64,000 bases of DNA from Pseudoalteromonas sp. (GCF_018402495.1 NZ_JAGYIU010000002.1:214984-278983); one strand, 5' to 3'. Positions 7,548 through 17,755 are shown, counted from the first letter of the stretch. The notes: a model not told the origin generated them from the letters alone. Made by a program: numbers and translations.

Positions 7548-10271
7548 TTGAAAATCAGCACTAATGATAACAGAGCTTACCGCACACTAACACTGGACAA
7601 TGGTCTAAAAGTACTTTTAGTGCACGATCAAGACTCAGCAAAGGCTGCGGCATCAATGGCCGTTAACGCAGGTCACTTTGATGATCCGCTTGATAGACAA
7701 GGCTTAGCGCACTTTTTAGAGCATATGTTGTTTTTAGGCACTGACCTTTCTCCTGAATCTGGCAGTTTTAATAATTTTGTGTCTCAGTCAGGTGGTAATG
7801 CTAATGCGTGGACTGGCACAGAGCATACCTGTTATTTTTTTGATATTAATAATACCTATATTGAAACAGCATTAGCGCAATTTAGCCGGTTTTTTATAGC
7901 GCCAACATTAAACCCCGCAGAAACAGAAAAAGAACGTAATGCCATTGAAGCTGAGTTTAAATTAAAAATTAAAGATGATGGTCGCCGTATTTATCAAGTG
8001 CATAAAGAAACGGTTAATCCTGAGCATCCTTTTGCCAAATTCTCGGTTGGTAATTTACAAACATTAGCCGATAGAAAACGCTGTATTAGTGATGAATTAC
8101 GCGACTTTTTTAATAAGCATTACCAAGCTCAGTGGATGACATTAGTGATTTGTGCCAATGAATCACTAGATAAACAAGCGGCATGGGTAACTGAGTATTT
8201 TTCTCAAATTAAAGGGGATAAAAGTCAATTAAAACCCCCAATAAAAGCGCCGCTTTATCGCAGCCAAGACTTAGGTAAGTTGCTGCATATCGAGCCACAT
8301 AAACATGTACAAAAACTAATTATTAGTTTTGCCATGCCCAATATTGACGATTTTTATCGCCATAAAACAGTCAGTTTCATTGCCCACTTACTTGGTTATG
8401 AAGGGCAAGGCTCGCTGTATTCAGTGCTTAAAGAACAAGGTTGGATTAATGCCCTCTCTGCCGGTGGTGGAATTAATGGCAGTAATTTTAAAGATTTTAA
8501 TATTAGTATGGCGCTGACCGATGAAGGCATTGAATACTACGAAGACATTATTGAAATGGTGTTTGAGTATATTTGTTTAATTAATAATAATACCAGCAAA
8601 CTACCTCGCCTATATCAAGACAAGCAAAAGCTATTACAAATTGCATTTGATAACCAAGAAAAGTCACGCTTAATTGATTGGGTTAGTAATTTAAGTATTA
8701 ACATGCAGCATTACGATGAGGCTAATTACTTGCAGGGCGACTATTTGATGGAGGGATTTAAAGCCAGCACGCATGAAATGGCCATGCAATGGCTAACTCC
8801 CCACAACATGCGCTTAGTACTCATTCATCCGGGTGTGGAGCCTGAACATACCGCGGCATGGTATAACACACCGTATAAAATTGAAAAGCTATCACTTCAC
8901 TGGCTCGAGGCGCTAGCACAAATTAGTCAGCCACAAAGTGAAATGCTATTGCCCACGGCTAATCCTTATTTAGCTAAGGATGTTGTTTTATATCCGGTTG
9001 AATCACAGCAACGCCATCCAACATTACTGGTAAAAGAAGCAGGCTTTGACTTTTGGTTTAAACAAGACGCCACATTTAGAGTCGTCAAAGGGCATTTTTA
9101 TTTAGCTATGGACTCTGATTTTGCAGTAAAAGATGTTAAACACATGGCACTAACACGCTTATTTTCAGATTTATTTATGGATAGTGTTGGCGAGCAATTT
9201 TACCCTGCAGAGCTTGCAGGCTTAAGTTATCATTTAACTTCTCATCAAGGTGGCTTGACTCTTCACACGGCAGGGCTTTCTTCAAGCCAATTGGAGCTGG
9301 TCGAACAGCTAATTGATGCACTATTTAACGTTAAAATTTGCGCTAAACGCTTTGCAGAATATAAAAAACAACTCGTTAGACATTGGCGTAATAGCAATCA
9401 AAACAAACCCGTTAGTGAATTATTCAGTATTTTAGGCGCAAAAATAATGCCATGGAACCCACAGCCTTACGAGTTAGCAAATGCACTCAAAGATACCTGT
9501 TTCCATCAATTTAATGAATTTAGACAAGCATTTTTTAACGCCTTGCATGTTGAGTCTTTTTTACATGGTAATTGGCAACGAAATGATGCGCTTGAATTTC
9601 AAAAAAAGGTGTCACAACATCTTAAAAAATCAGCAATTATAGATGATTTAAAGCGTCCACTGTATGAAATTACTAACGTTACTCGCTATGAACTCGAGCT
9701 TGCCTGTAGCGATAATGCCATGCTGATTTACTATCAAGCACACACCGACGACGTTGATGAAAAAGTAAAAATGATGGCGCTAAATCACTTAATTAATCAA
9801 GATTACTTTAATGAGCTTCGTACCACACAACAACTTGGTTATTTAGTGGGGGCAGGTTATGCTCCTTTTAATACCCGTGCAGGTATTGCTTTTTACATAC
9901 AATCACCAAAGTTCGAACCCAACACCTTACTGCATAGGCACAATCTATTCATTAATCAGTATTTAGCAACAATTGATTCATTAACAGAGCAAGCTTGGTT
10001 ACAGCAAAAACATGGGTTAACAACCCACATTGCTGAAAAAGATAAAAACTTACGTTTGCGTTCCCAGCGTTTATGGCTTGCTATAGGCAATGGCGATCAT
10101 CAATTTGACATGCAACAACGTCTTCTAAATTCTTTAAATGCGCTGACACTGAATGATTTAAAAGCATATGCCTTTGAGCTTTTTAATGCAGATCGCCCAA
10201 GATATGAGCTTTTAAGTGCTAAATCTGTAAATCAATCTGAAAATCTACCACTTTATTCGCATTCTCTTTGA
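7548..10271 (+). CDS. Insulinase family (M16) zinc metallopeptidase
   Basis: 907 residues with the inverted zinc motif HFLEH at 55-59 and the third ligand glutamate in the NAIEAEF segment at about 136. The architecture is four tandem M16-type domains as in insulysin and E. coli PtrA; the RTTQQLGYLV segment near residue 760 is conserved in the C-terminal half. Unlike PtrA it has no signal peptide, so it probably acts in the cytoplasm, degrading small peptides. The start is TTG at 7548, with a CAGGAGC ribosome binding site seven bases before it and no better in-frame start nearby. Confidence 0.92.
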   Translation: MKISTNDNRAYRTLTLDNGLKVLLVHDQDSAKAAASMAVNAGHFDDPLDRQGLAHFLEHMLFLGTDLSPESGSFNNFVSQSGGNANAWTGTEHTCYFFDINNTYIETALAQFSRFFIAPTLNPAETEKERNAIEAEFKLKIKDDGRRIYQVHKETVNPEHPFAKFSVGNLQTLADRKRCISDELRDFFNKHYQAQWMTLVICANESLDKQAAWVTEYFSQIKGDKSQLKPPIKAPLYRSQDLGKLLHIEPHKHVQKLIISFAMPNIDDFYRHKTVSFIAHLLGYEGQGSLYSVLKEQGWINALSAGGGINGSNFKDFNISMALTDEGIEYYEDIIEMVFEYICLINNNTSKLPRLYQDKQKLLQIAFDNQEKSRLIDWVSNLSINMQHYDEANYLQGDYLMEGFKASTHEMAMQWLTPHNMRLVLIHPGVEPEHTAAWYNTPYKIEKLSLHWLEALAQISQPQSEMLLPTANPYLAKDVVLYPVESQQRHPTLLVKEAGFDFWFKQDATFRVVKGHFYLAMDSDFAVKDVKHMALTRLFSDLFMDSVGEQFYPAELAGLSYHLTSHQGGLTLHTAGLSSSQLELVEQLIDALFNVKICAKRFAEYKKQLVRHWRNSNQNKPVSELFSILGAKIMPWNPQPYELANALKDTCFHQFNEFRQAFFNALHVESFLHGNWQRNDALEFQKKVSQHLKKSAIIDDLKRPLYEITNVTRYELELACSDNAMLIYYQAHTDDVDEKVKMMALNHLINQDYFNELRTTQQLGYLVGAGYAPFNTRAGIAFYIQSPKFEPNTLLHRHNLFINQYLATIDSLTEQAWLQQKHGLTTHIAEKDKNLRLRSQRLWLAIGNGDHQFDMQQRLLNSLNALTLNDLKAYAFELFNADRPRYELLSAKSVNQSENLPLYSHSL

Positions 10272-10322
10272 CTCTTGCTCGCGCTTGATTTAGATTGTCT
10301 TTTGTAAAAAAGAAGTAAGACA

Positions 10323-12563
10323 ATGAACAAAATAAAAATAATAAAAAACAGTCTATTGTTGGCCACTTTGGCCACAGCCCACTACGCTAGTGCATTTGAT
10401 TCATCGTATAGCTTGAATTTAACTGCGCTACTCGTTAGCGTGAGCGCAATAATGTCGTTAGTTGTGGTTTACTTGTTAACGATTGTTCACACGCTCAAGC
10501 GCTCACACTCTCAATTACAGCTTTCTGAAAAACGCTTAAAAAGTACCGTAGAGGGCAGTGGTGACACTCTATGGGACTGGAATATAAAAACCGGTAAGGT
10601 TATTCGTATTAACGATAAATACGTAATGAATAGTAATAATTTAGTGGAATTTCCACCGAATAAGAGCTTGATCCATCCTCACGATTTAACCCATGTTGAT
10701 TACTTATTAAAAAAACACTTTGCCGAAGAAAGTACCTTTTTTGAAGCCTCATATCGCATTAAAGACAGTTTTGGTAAGTGGAATTGGGTGCTCGACCGCG
10801 GAAAAATTATTGAAAAAGACGCGAACCTAAGCCCACTGCGAATGACTGGTACTGTCAGAGATATTTCGCAGTTAAAATCAACGGAAGATCGGCTTAATTT
10901 ATTTGCAAAATGTGTTGAGTCACTCACTGATGCGCTCGCTATTTATGATAAAGATTTTAGGCTTGTTGATGTTAACCCAAGCTTTTTAACTTTGTTTGGT
11001 GGCGTACGCGAACAATATCTAAAAAAAGAATTTCATTTAGCTGGCTACAACAAAAGCTACATCGAAACTATCAAAGAGACTGTTCGAAAACATGAGCACA
11101 TTCAACAAGAAGTAAAACTACGTAATAGCGACCATGCTTTACTGCCTTTTGAAATTTCAATAGACGAAATCAAAAATGCGCAAAATCAAATAACCAATTA
11201 TGTGGTGGTGTATTCAGATTTAACCGAACGTAAAAAGACCGAGTCTGAGCTAAATAATCTATCAAATCGCGATCGTATTACCAGCTTACCTAATCGTAAT
11301 TTGTTTTTTTCTGACTTAAAGAAACTCGCAAAACAACATTCGCATCATGCCTTGTTAGTCTTCGATTTAGATAATTTTAAAAAAATAAATGACTCCTTAG
11401 GGCATCAACTAGGTGATAGTCTATTGGCGAAACTGGCTACGCGTTTAAATAAACTCACCCGTGAAAATGACGTATTTTATCGTCTCGGCGGCGATGAATT
11501 TGCGCTTGTCATGTCAAACACCAATGATATTCACATAATTACCCGCATGGCTAAACAATTTTTAGCCGCCATAGCCACCCCATTTAAAATGGCTGGCCAT
11601 GAGCTTGCAATCACCTCAAGTGTAGGTATTGTTCTGTTTCCAGAAGATGGCAATACCCCTGAAATATTGTTAAAAAATGCCGATACTGCGATGTACCATG
11701 CTAAAAAGAAAGGTAACAGCTACCTATTTTTTAATGACACCATGAATCGCCAAGCAGTAAAACGATTGCAAATAGAAAACCTAATGCGCTTTGGTTTAAA
11801 AGAAGATCATTTTGAGGTGTATTACCAACCTAAAATGAATATTCGTACTGGCAAACTTGCCGGTATGGAAGCATTGGTACGTTTTATTACTCCAAAAAAA
11901 GGAGTGATTAGTCCAGGTGTATTTATTCCAATTGCTGAAGAAACCGGACAAATTATTGAAATTGGTGAAGTGGTTTTAAACAAGGCATGCCGTGATGTAA
12001 AACAATGGTTAGACGATGGTTTATTTAACGCCCGCGTTGCTGTTAACTTATCAGCAAAACAGTTTAGCCTACCTGATTTAACAACGCGTATTGATGTGAT
12101 TTTGCAAAAAAATGAACTCCCTTCGTACTTTTTAGAGCTTGAGATCACTGAGGGAACCGTAATGGATGACCCACAAGAAGCGATTGCTATTATGCGCTCT
12201 TTGAGTGCCCGTGGAATACATTTAGCAATGGATGACTTTGGCACAGGGTATTCTTCACTGGCGTATTTAAAACAATTTCCGCTTAATACGCTCAAAATTG
12301 ATAAAGCCTTTATTGATGATATGAAAACAGAGCGAGGTCGCAATATGGTTGACTCTATCGTCACTATTGCACATAACCTTGATTTACATGTGGTTGCTGA
12401 AGGAGTGGAACAAGCGTCGCAAATAAACACTCTTGAAGAGTTAAACTGCGAAACACTGCAGGGTTATTACTACTCTAAACCACTCTCAAAAGATGAATTT
12501 ACTGCGTTTTTAAAACAACAACAAAGCCAATCAAAACTCAGTTTAATTAGAGCGACCAGTTAA
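10323..12563 (+). CDS. PAS-GGDEF-EAL diguanylate cyclase/phosphodiesterase
   Basis: 746 residues. Order: signal-like N-terminus, one membrane segment (about 33-55), two PAS domains (about 75-185 and 190-300), GGDEF domain (310-470), EAL domain (490-735). The cyclase motif is intact (RLGGDEF near 388) and is preceded by an RxxD inhibitory site (REND). The EAL side is also intact: EAL near 513, NLSAKQF, LEITEG, DDFGTGYSS. The protein may therefore both make and break c-di-GMP; net activity cannot be read from sequence. It stands 51 bases after the M16 gene. Confidence 0.93.
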   Translation: MNKIKIIKNSLLLATLATAHYASAFDSSYSLNLTALLVSVSAIMSLVVVYLLTIVHTLKRSHSQLQLSEKRLKSTVEGSGDTLWDWNIKTGKVIRINDKYVMNSNNLVEFPPNKSLIHPHDLTHVDYLLKKHFAEESTFFEASYRIKDSFGKWNWVLDRGKIIEKDANLSPLRMTGTVRDISQLKSTEDRLNLFAKCVESLTDALAIYDKDFRLVDVNPSFLTLFGGVREQYLKKEFHLAGYNKSYIETIKETVRKHEHIQQEVKLRNSDHALLPFEISIDEIKNAQNQITNYVVVYSDLTERKKTESELNNLSNRDRITSLPNRNLFFSDLKKLAKQHSHHALLVFDLDNFKKINDSLGHQLGDSLLAKLATRLNKLTRENDVFYRLGGDEFALVMSNTNDIHIITRMAKQFLAAIATPFKMAGHELAITSSVGIVLFPEDGNTPEILLKNADTAMYHAKKKGNSYLFFNDTMNRQAVKRLQIENLMRFGLKEDHFEVYYQPKMNIRTGKLAGMEALVRFITPKKGVISPGVFIPIAEETGQIIEIGEVVLNKACRDVKQWLDDGLFNARVAVNLSAKQFSLPDLTTRIDVILQKNELPSYFLELEITEGTVMDDPQEAIAIMRSLSARGIHLAMDDFGTGYSSLAYLKQFPLNTLKIDKAFIDDMKTERGRNMVDSIVTIAHNLDLHVVAEGVEQASQINTLEELNCETLQGYYYSKPLSKDEFTAFLKQQQSQSKLSLIRATS

Positions 12564-12772
12564 GCACGCCATAGACACGCATTTACACCTATATTGCGTA
12601 TCAATGCACGTCGATAATGCATATTAAACAAGCACCAAGCAACAGGACCAAACACGCCACCTAAAAATAACCAACGTTTTACAGGCATTCCTTTTTTAAT
12701 CGTTTCTAAATACATAAGTGCGATAAACACACAGCTAAGTATAATAAATAACACCGCCACCTCAACCTGCAC
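12560..12772 (-). CDS. Small predicted membrane protein
   Basis: 70 residues from a GTG at 12772, with shorter GTG alternatives inside. Two hydrophobic segments are visible (about 5-23 and 33-49) followed by a basic tail (RRALIRN). It is convergent with the PAS-GGDEF-EAL gene and their stop codons overlap by four bases. I do not recognise a family. The amphipathic two-helix layout looks like a real small inner-membrane protein, but the start is uncertain and it could be spurious. Confidence 0.45.
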   Translation of the reverse strand: MQVEVAVLFIILSCVFIALMYLETIKKGMPVKRWLFLGGVFGPVAWCLFNMHYRRALIRNIGVNACLWRA

Positions 12773-12904
12773 AAAAATAAGACAAGTATAATAGCCGTAA
12801 ATTGACTAAATTTAAAGCAACACATTACAGTAACCCATAATTTTGAGGGAGTAAATCAAGCGCTAGCTGCGTTAAAGCTTAAACCTAAGCGCTGGTTTTT
12901 CAGA

Positions 12905-12937
12905 TATAAAAAAGCCGAGCAACTTAAAAGCTCGGCT
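12905..12937 (-). terminator. Rho-independent terminator of efpL
   Basis: Stem AGCCGAGC (12913-12920) / GCTCGGCT (12930-12937) with a nine-base A-rich loop. On the minus strand the stem is followed by TTTTTT, directly after the efpL stop codon. Confidence 0.85.
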
Positions 12938-12955
12938 ACATAAATTGATGTCTGA

Positions 12956-13528
12956 TTATTTTTCAGCACGGCCCATAAACTTATGCTCTACAGTATTAAT
13001 ACGGATACGATCGCCCGTAGAAATATGCTCTGGCACTTGAATAGTTAAGCCGGTTGATAAACGAGCAGGCTTAGAACGCGCACTCGCTGAAGCACCTTTA
13101 ATTGAAGGGTCTGTTTCTTCAACTACAAGCTCAACACTTGAAGGCAGATCAAGCCCAACTGGCGCACCATCAATCACAATAACGTGCACACCTTGGGTCT
13201 CTTCGTTAACAAACTGAATTTCTTCAGCTATCGCGTCTTTAGCCAGGTTATAAGGCGTATAATCTTCGTTATCCATAAAGACGTACTCATCGCCATCAAT
13301 GTACGACAACATGGCTTCACGACGGGTTAAATCCGCAAGGTTAAGCATGTCGCTGTCTTTGAATGTCTCGTCAACTTTACTACCTGTTACCACATCGTAT
13401 AAACGCATACGATATAAGCTACCACCAGCACGACCTTGCGGTACAGAGCGTACAATATCTTTTACTACTAATACACGACCATTAAACTCAATAGCCGTCC
13501 CTTTTTTAACATCACTCGCCTTTGGCAT
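12956..13528 (-). CDS. efpL: Elongation factor P-like protein EfpL (YeiP)
   Basis: 190 residues. Three EF-P domains. The domain I loop reads [10 protein letters not shown] with Arg at position 33 where canonical EF-P carries its modified lysine; EfpL proteins use an unmodified arginine there. The C-terminal [14 protein letters not shown] block and YMGRAE-like end match E. coli YeiP closely. EfpL relieves ribosome stalling at polyproline and other difficult motifs. It is a single gene with its own terminator. EpmC in this window would act on EF-P, not on this paralogue. Confidence 0.93.
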   Translation of the reverse strand: MPKASDVKKGTAIEFNGRVLVVKDIVRSVPQGRAGGSLYRMRLYDVVTGSKVDETFKDSDMLNLADLTRREAMLSYIDGDEYVFMDNEDYTPYNLAKDAIAEEIQFVNEETQGVHVIVIDGAPVGLDLPSSVELVVEETDPSIKGASASARSKPARLSTGLTIQVPEHISTGDRIRINTVEHKFMGRAEK

Positions 13529-13721
13529 GGGTGAATTCCTATTGTTTTTTTGATTGCCAGAAACATACCACGAAACTAATTTTGTTCAACAATAAAGTGA
13601 TATCATTAGCCTATAACTTCGTATTGACTTACAAATATGTCATTTAGACTAAAATACGTATTATGTTGTAGCAAAAAACTGCTATGGTTGAACTATCGAT
13701 TATGACCTCAAGGAATGGCTC

Positions 13722-14108
13722 ATGAACCAACAAAGTGTACATACCTATTTAATGAACAAGCCGTTAGTTAAACTAACGCAACCTTTTGCTAAAGATGCTG
13801 ATGTGTATAAAGTAAATCATAAAATGTTTGCCACTCTTGCACCTAGCAATGAGGGCGACACTGACGAGAATGGCGAACCCATTTGGTGGCTAAATTTAAA
13901 ATGTGATCCTGATGAAGCGCAATCATTACGAGATATTTTTCCCGCCATTGTCCCTGGTTATCATATGAACAAACGCCTGTGGAATACTGTGATTTTAGAT
14001 GGCACTGTGCCACAGGGTGAAATTGAGCGGATGATTGATAATTCGTTTAATTTGGTGGTCGACAACATGCCTGATAAAGATAAAAAGGCCATTGAGGCAC
14101 TACTATAA
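13722..14108 (+). CDS. MmcQ/YjbR family protein
   Basis: 128 residues. Shows the MmcQ/YjbR (DUF419) pattern: KPLVKLTQPFAKDADVYKV near the start, WWLNLKCDPDEAQSLR near 60-75, PGYHMNKRLWNTV near 84-96 and a C-terminal VDNMPDKDKK. These are small double-wing, DNA-binding-like folds without an assigned biochemical function. The ATG at 13722 is preceded by AAGGA. It is transcribed away from efpL and converges on fadJ. Confidence 0.85.
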   Translation: MNQQSVHTYLMNKPLVKLTQPFAKDADVYKVNHKMFATLAPSNEGDTDENGEPIWWLNLKCDPDEAQSLRDIFPAIVPGYHMNKRLWNTVILDGTVPQGEIERMIDNSFNLVVDNMPDKDKKAIEALL

Positions 14109-14173
14109 ATAAGCGTCCAGAACGCAACTTTACTAATTCGCTTAATTAAGTATTATTGTTGATTATCGAACAC

Positions 14174-14202
14174 AAAAAAACCGCATAATTTGCGGCTTTT
14201 TT
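14174..14202. terminator. Bidirectional terminator between yjbR-like gene and fadJ
   Basis: CCGCA (14181-14185), loop TAATT, TGCGG (14191-14195), flanked by an A-run on the left and a T-run on the right, so it can serve both convergent genes. Confidence 0.8.
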
Positions 14203-14218
14203 ATGTTAACTCAAAACA

Positions 14219-16411
14219 TTAATCCTTCTGTTCAGTCGTCTCATTTGGAGCGTCAGTTGATTTATCATCACCTTGCTCTAACTCCACTTCAGCTTTATTA
14301 GCGGCTGTTGTGTAAAACTTATCGCCCTTGTCAGCCATTGTAAGTAAAGTTTCACAAGGTGTAAAAATAGCGTTGCTGTTAGCCAGAGTAGACATATCAG
14401 AGCTTATTTTACCTGCGCCTAATTTATCCATATAGCTAAACGGGCCACCTAAGAACGGTGGGAAACCAATACCAAAAATAGCACCAATATCACCATCACG
14501 CGGGCTGGCAATAATACCGTCATCTAAACAGCGAACGGCCTCATTAAGCATTTGTGAGATACAACGCTTAGCAATTTCGTTTTTATTTAAACGTGGAGCT
14601 GGGGTTACACCTAGTAGCTCATAGACTGACTCATCAACCTTTTTGCCTTTCTTGTCGTATTCATAAAAACCACGACCCGTTTTACGGCCTAAGCGTTTTG
14701 AATCAATCATGCGCGAGAAAGCATCGGGGCCTTTAAAACGCTCACCGAGTTCTTTTTCAAGAATTGGCGCGATTTTAGAACCAATATCAATACCTACTTC
14801 ATCAAGCAGTGCCAACGGCCCTACTGGAAAACCAAACTCAACTAAGGCTGCGTCAATTTTTTCAATTGGCTCACCGCCAAGCATTAAGTTTGCCGCTTCA
14901 TTCAGGTATGGCGCTAAAATACGGTTTACGTAAAAACCGGCCATGTCTTTTACCACAATTGGCGTTTTACCTTGCTTACGCGCAAAGTTAACTACACGAG
15001 CAATGGTTTCTTTTGAGGTGCCTTCGTGAGGAATAATTTCTACCAGTGGCATTTTCTCTACTGGTGAAAAGTAATGTAAACCAATTACATTTTCAGGACG
15101 CGCTGCTTTAGCTGCAATTTGCGAAATAGGTAATGATGAGGTATTACTGGCAAAAATGGTGTTTGCTTGGCAATGCTGCTCTATATCAGCAACCATACCT
15201 TGCTTAAGCTCTAAATCTTCAAATACGGCTTCTATTACTAAATCTATGTGTTTAAAGCCGCTGTAATCAGTGGTGCCGGTAATACGGTTCATCGTTAACT
15301 GCATATCAGCTTTAGACATAATACGGCGCTTAAGACGCTTATCTAAAATTTTGTATGTGTAGTTCATGGCATTACTTATGCCCTGCTCTGCCACATCTTT
15401 AATACGCACTGGTAATTTAGCTTTAACCGCACTCACATGGGCAATACCTGCGCCCATTAAGCCACCACCTAACACGGCAGTTTTACTAATCGCAGCAGCG
15501 TCATCATTGCGCCATTCTTTTTTCATTTCAGTGGTTGCAAAGAAAATACCGCGCAGCGCTTTAGACTCATCACTCATTACCAGTGTGGCAAACCCTTCGG
15601 CTTCGGTTTTATACGCTTTCATTTCATCAAGCTCTACGCTTGCACGAACCGCTTTAATAATCGCAAGCGGCGCAGGGTAATGACCACCGGTTTTTTTAAG
15701 AACGTTTTCTTTGGCTTTTTTAAAGATAAAGTTACGACCAAACGGATTTGACTCCAATAACTGACTGATTTTATCAAGTTTAGGCTCTTTGGCTTGTGGC
15801 TTTTTCTTCGCAGCAAACTCTTTAGCAACCTTTAACAACACACTTTGTGGCACGCAATCATCAAGTACACCGGCTTTTTTAGCTTGTTTAGGACGGATTT
15901 GCTTACCGGTTAGCATCCACTCAAGAGCTTTTTGAATGCCCACTATTTTAGTTAAGCGCTGCGTACCGCCACCACCGGGTAATAAACCTAGCTGTACTTC
16001 TGGTAGACCAATTTTAGTTATATCGCTATCGGTACCTACGCGGTAATCACAGGCTAAGGCAAACTCTAAACCGCCACCAAGCGCGGGGCCATGAATGGCA
16101 CTCACGGTGGTATACGGTAGCTTTTTCATATCAAAAAATGCCTGATGGCACAATTCGCTGATAGCTAATGCATCTTCACGCTTTTGCACGCTATCAAGCA
16201 TTTTAACATCGGCACCAGCAATAAAGTTATCGCTTTTGCCACTAATAAACACCATGCCCTTAACCGCATGCTCTTTCGCTTGTGCTAATAATGCTTTTAA
16301 ATCATCAGCAAAGCTATCTCGCAGGGTGTTCATTTTCTCACCCGGCACATCAATGGTTACCACGGCTATTTTGTTATCATCAACCGTTAAATTAAATACT
16401 GACTTTGTCAT
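14219..16411 (-). CDS. fadJ: Fatty acid oxidation complex alpha subunit FadJ
   Basis: 730 residues from the ATG at 16411; an in-frame ATG 48 bases upstream lies inside fadI and is unlikely. The N-terminal crotonase domain (about 1-190, GGGLEFALACDYRVG) gives enoyl-CoA hydratase activity. The following NAD-binding domain (VLGGGLMGAGIAHVSA near 310) and the 3-hydroxyacyl-CoA dehydrogenase C-domain (HYFSPVEKMPLVEI) oxidise the hydroxyacyl-CoA. The C-terminus is acidic. Its start overlaps the fadI stop by one base (TAATG), so the two are translated as a coupled pair. Confidence 0.95.
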   Translation of the reverse strand: MTKSVFNLTVDDNKIAVVTIDVPGEKMNTLRDSFADDLKALLAQAKEHAVKGMVFISGKSDNFIAGADVKMLDSVQKREDALAISELCHQAFFDMKKLPYTTVSAIHGPALGGGLEFALACDYRVGTDSDITKIGLPEVQLGLLPGGGGTQRLTKIVGIQKALEWMLTGKQIRPKQAKKAGVLDDCVPQSVLLKVAKEFAAKKKPQAKEPKLDKISQLLESNPFGRNFIFKKAKENVLKKTGGHYPAPLAIIKAVRASVELDEMKAYKTEAEGFATLVMSDESKALRGIFFATTEMKKEWRNDDAAAISKTAVLGGGLMGAGIAHVSAVKAKLPVRIKDVAEQGISNAMNYTYKILDKRLKRRIMSKADMQLTMNRITGTTDYSGFKHIDLVIEAVFEDLELKQGMVADIEQHCQANTIFASNTSSLPISQIAAKAARPENVIGLHYFSPVEKMPLVEIIPHEGTSKETIARVVNFARKQGKTPIVVKDMAGFYVNRILAPYLNEAANLMLGGEPIEKIDAALVEFGFPVGPLALLDEVGIDIGSKIAPILEKELGERFKGPDAFSRMIDSKRLGRKTGRGFYEYDKKGKKVDESVYELLGVTPAPRLNKNEIAKRCISQMLNEAVRCLDDGIIASPRDGDIGAIFGIGFPPFLGGPFSYMDKLGAGKISSDMSTLANSNAIFTPCETLLTMADKGDKFYTTAANKAEVELEQGDDKSTDAPNETTEQKD

Positions 16412-17721
16412 TACGCACTCTCCAATACAAAGGCTGCACCCAAGCCACCCGCAGCACATGCTGTTGTTAATGCTAAACCACCACCGCGGCGCTTAAGCTC
16501 ATACAAGCTTTGTGTAATTAAACGCGCGCCGGTTGCAGCAAATGGGTGACCATATGCAAGCGAGCCGCCGTTCACGTTAAACTTATCCATGTTAATTTCA
16601 CCTATGGCCTTATTACGCCCTAGATGCTCTTGTGCAAATTTATCTGAGGCAAACATTTTCATATTCGCTAAGGCTTGCGATGCAAACGCTTCATGCATTT
16701 CAATCAGATCTAAATCTGCTAAGGTTATACCGGCTCTATCAAGCGCGATAGGCGTTGAATGCGCCGGCCCCATCAGCATGTCTTTTTCCACGCCAATGGC
16801 TGAAAACGCAAAACTGCGCACGTAACCTAAAATTTCATAACCCAGTGCTTTGGCTTTGCTTTCGCTCATCATTAACACTGCGGCTGCGCCATCGGTTAAT
16901 GGGGTTGCATTGGCAGCAGTGACTGAGCCGTGTTGACGGTCAAATACCGGCTTAAGCTTGGCGTAACCTTCAACCGTTGAGTTTTTACGAATATTGTTAT
17001 CTTCTTCAATAAAACTTTTATAAGGCGGTAAATGCGCCGTCATTACTTCATCTTTAAGCTTACCATCAGCCCAGGCTTGAGTTGCCAGTGAGTGAGAACG
17101 ATGTGCTAAAGCATCTTGATCTTCACGGCTAATGTTATGGGTTTTAGCCATTTGCTCGGCTGTTTGCCCCATTGATAACCCCGTTGAATACTCAGCAACC
17201 GCTGGCGGCACTGGCAATAAATCTTTTAAGCGTAGTTTTGAGAATATTTTTAAACGCTGACCAAACGTACGGGCTTTGTTTAAATCAACTAAGCTACCCG
17301 CTAATTTTTTACTTACACCAATTGGCAATACAGACGATGAATCGGCACCACCGGCAATACCTACGCTTACAGAGCCTGCCATAATTGATTCGGCAACGTT
17401 TGCTATCGCTTGAAAGCTCGTTGCACAAGCACGCGATACAGAGTACGCATCAACCGATACTGGCATCCCCGTACCTAATACAATTTCACGTGCAATATTG
17501 GGCGCTTCTGGCATTTGTACTACTTGCCCAAAAACCAATTGATCGATTTCTGACTTGTCGAAATTTAATCGCTCAAGCATTTCATTAACTACTAGCTTCC
17601 CCATATCCAACGCTGGTACATGGTGGAACGCAGTCGCTTGCTTAGCAAAAGGAGTACGTAGGCCGCTTACAATGGCAATACGGTCGCCTTTTGGTGTTTT
17701 TAGTATGTTTTGCTCAGACAT
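16411..17721 (-). CDS. fadI: Acetyl-CoA C-acyltransferase FadI
   Basis: 436 residues, the same length as E. coli FadI. Thiolase that cleaves 3-ketoacyl-CoA in the last step of beta-oxidation, in complex with FadJ. The nucleophilic cysteine lies in SRACATSF near residue 99, the HEAF histidine motif follows near 345, and the second active cysteine is in TACAAGG near 424. First gene of the fadIJ pair. A perfect palindrome with a FadR-like core lies 20 bases upstream of its ATG. Confidence 0.96.
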   Translation of the reverse strand: MSEQNILKTPKGDRIAIVSGLRTPFAKQATAFHHVPALDMGKLVVNEMLERLNFDKSEIDQLVFGQVVQMPEAPNIAREIVLGTGMPVSVDAYSVSRACATSFQAIANVAESIMAGSVSVGIAGGADSSSVLPIGVSKKLAGSLVDLNKARTFGQRLKIFSKLRLKDLLPVPPAVAEYSTGLSMGQTAEQMAKTHNISREDQDALAHRSHSLATQAWADGKLKDEVMTAHLPPYKSFIEEDNNIRKNSTVEGYAKLKPVFDRQHGSVTAANATPLTDGAAAVLMMSESKAKALGYEILGYVRSFAFSAIGVEKDMLMGPAHSTPIALDRAGITLADLDLIEMHEAFASQALANMKMFASDKFAQEHLGRNKAIGEINMDKFNVNGGSLAYGHPFAATGARLITQSLYELKRRGGGLALTTACAAGGLGAAFVLESA

Positions 17722-17740
17722 TTATTATTCTCTCCCGCTG

Positions 17741-17755
17741 ACAGGTCAGACCTGT
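17741..17755. promoter_or_regulatory. FadR-like operator palindrome upstream of fadI
   Basis: ACAGGTCAGACCTGT is a perfect 7-1-7 palindrome. Its core GGTCNGACC equals the core of the FadR operator described in E. coli. It is 20 bases upstream of the fadI start, where a repressor would block transcription. Confidence 0.55.

Noticed and set aside
11822-12430. 202-residue open frame on the minus strand inside the EAL domain gene
   Set aside because: It lies fully antisense to a well-conserved EAL domain, has no family-like motifs and no ribosome site; it is a shadow of codon usage.
13624-13660. Promoter for the YjbR gene (TTGACT ... TAAAAT)
   Set aside because: The spacer would be 20 bases; no consistent -10 with normal spacing could be found.
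15366-15680. 104-residue plus-strand frame inside fadJ
   Set aside because: Antisense to conserved fadJ sequence, low-complexity Ala/Ser/Ile content, no motif.
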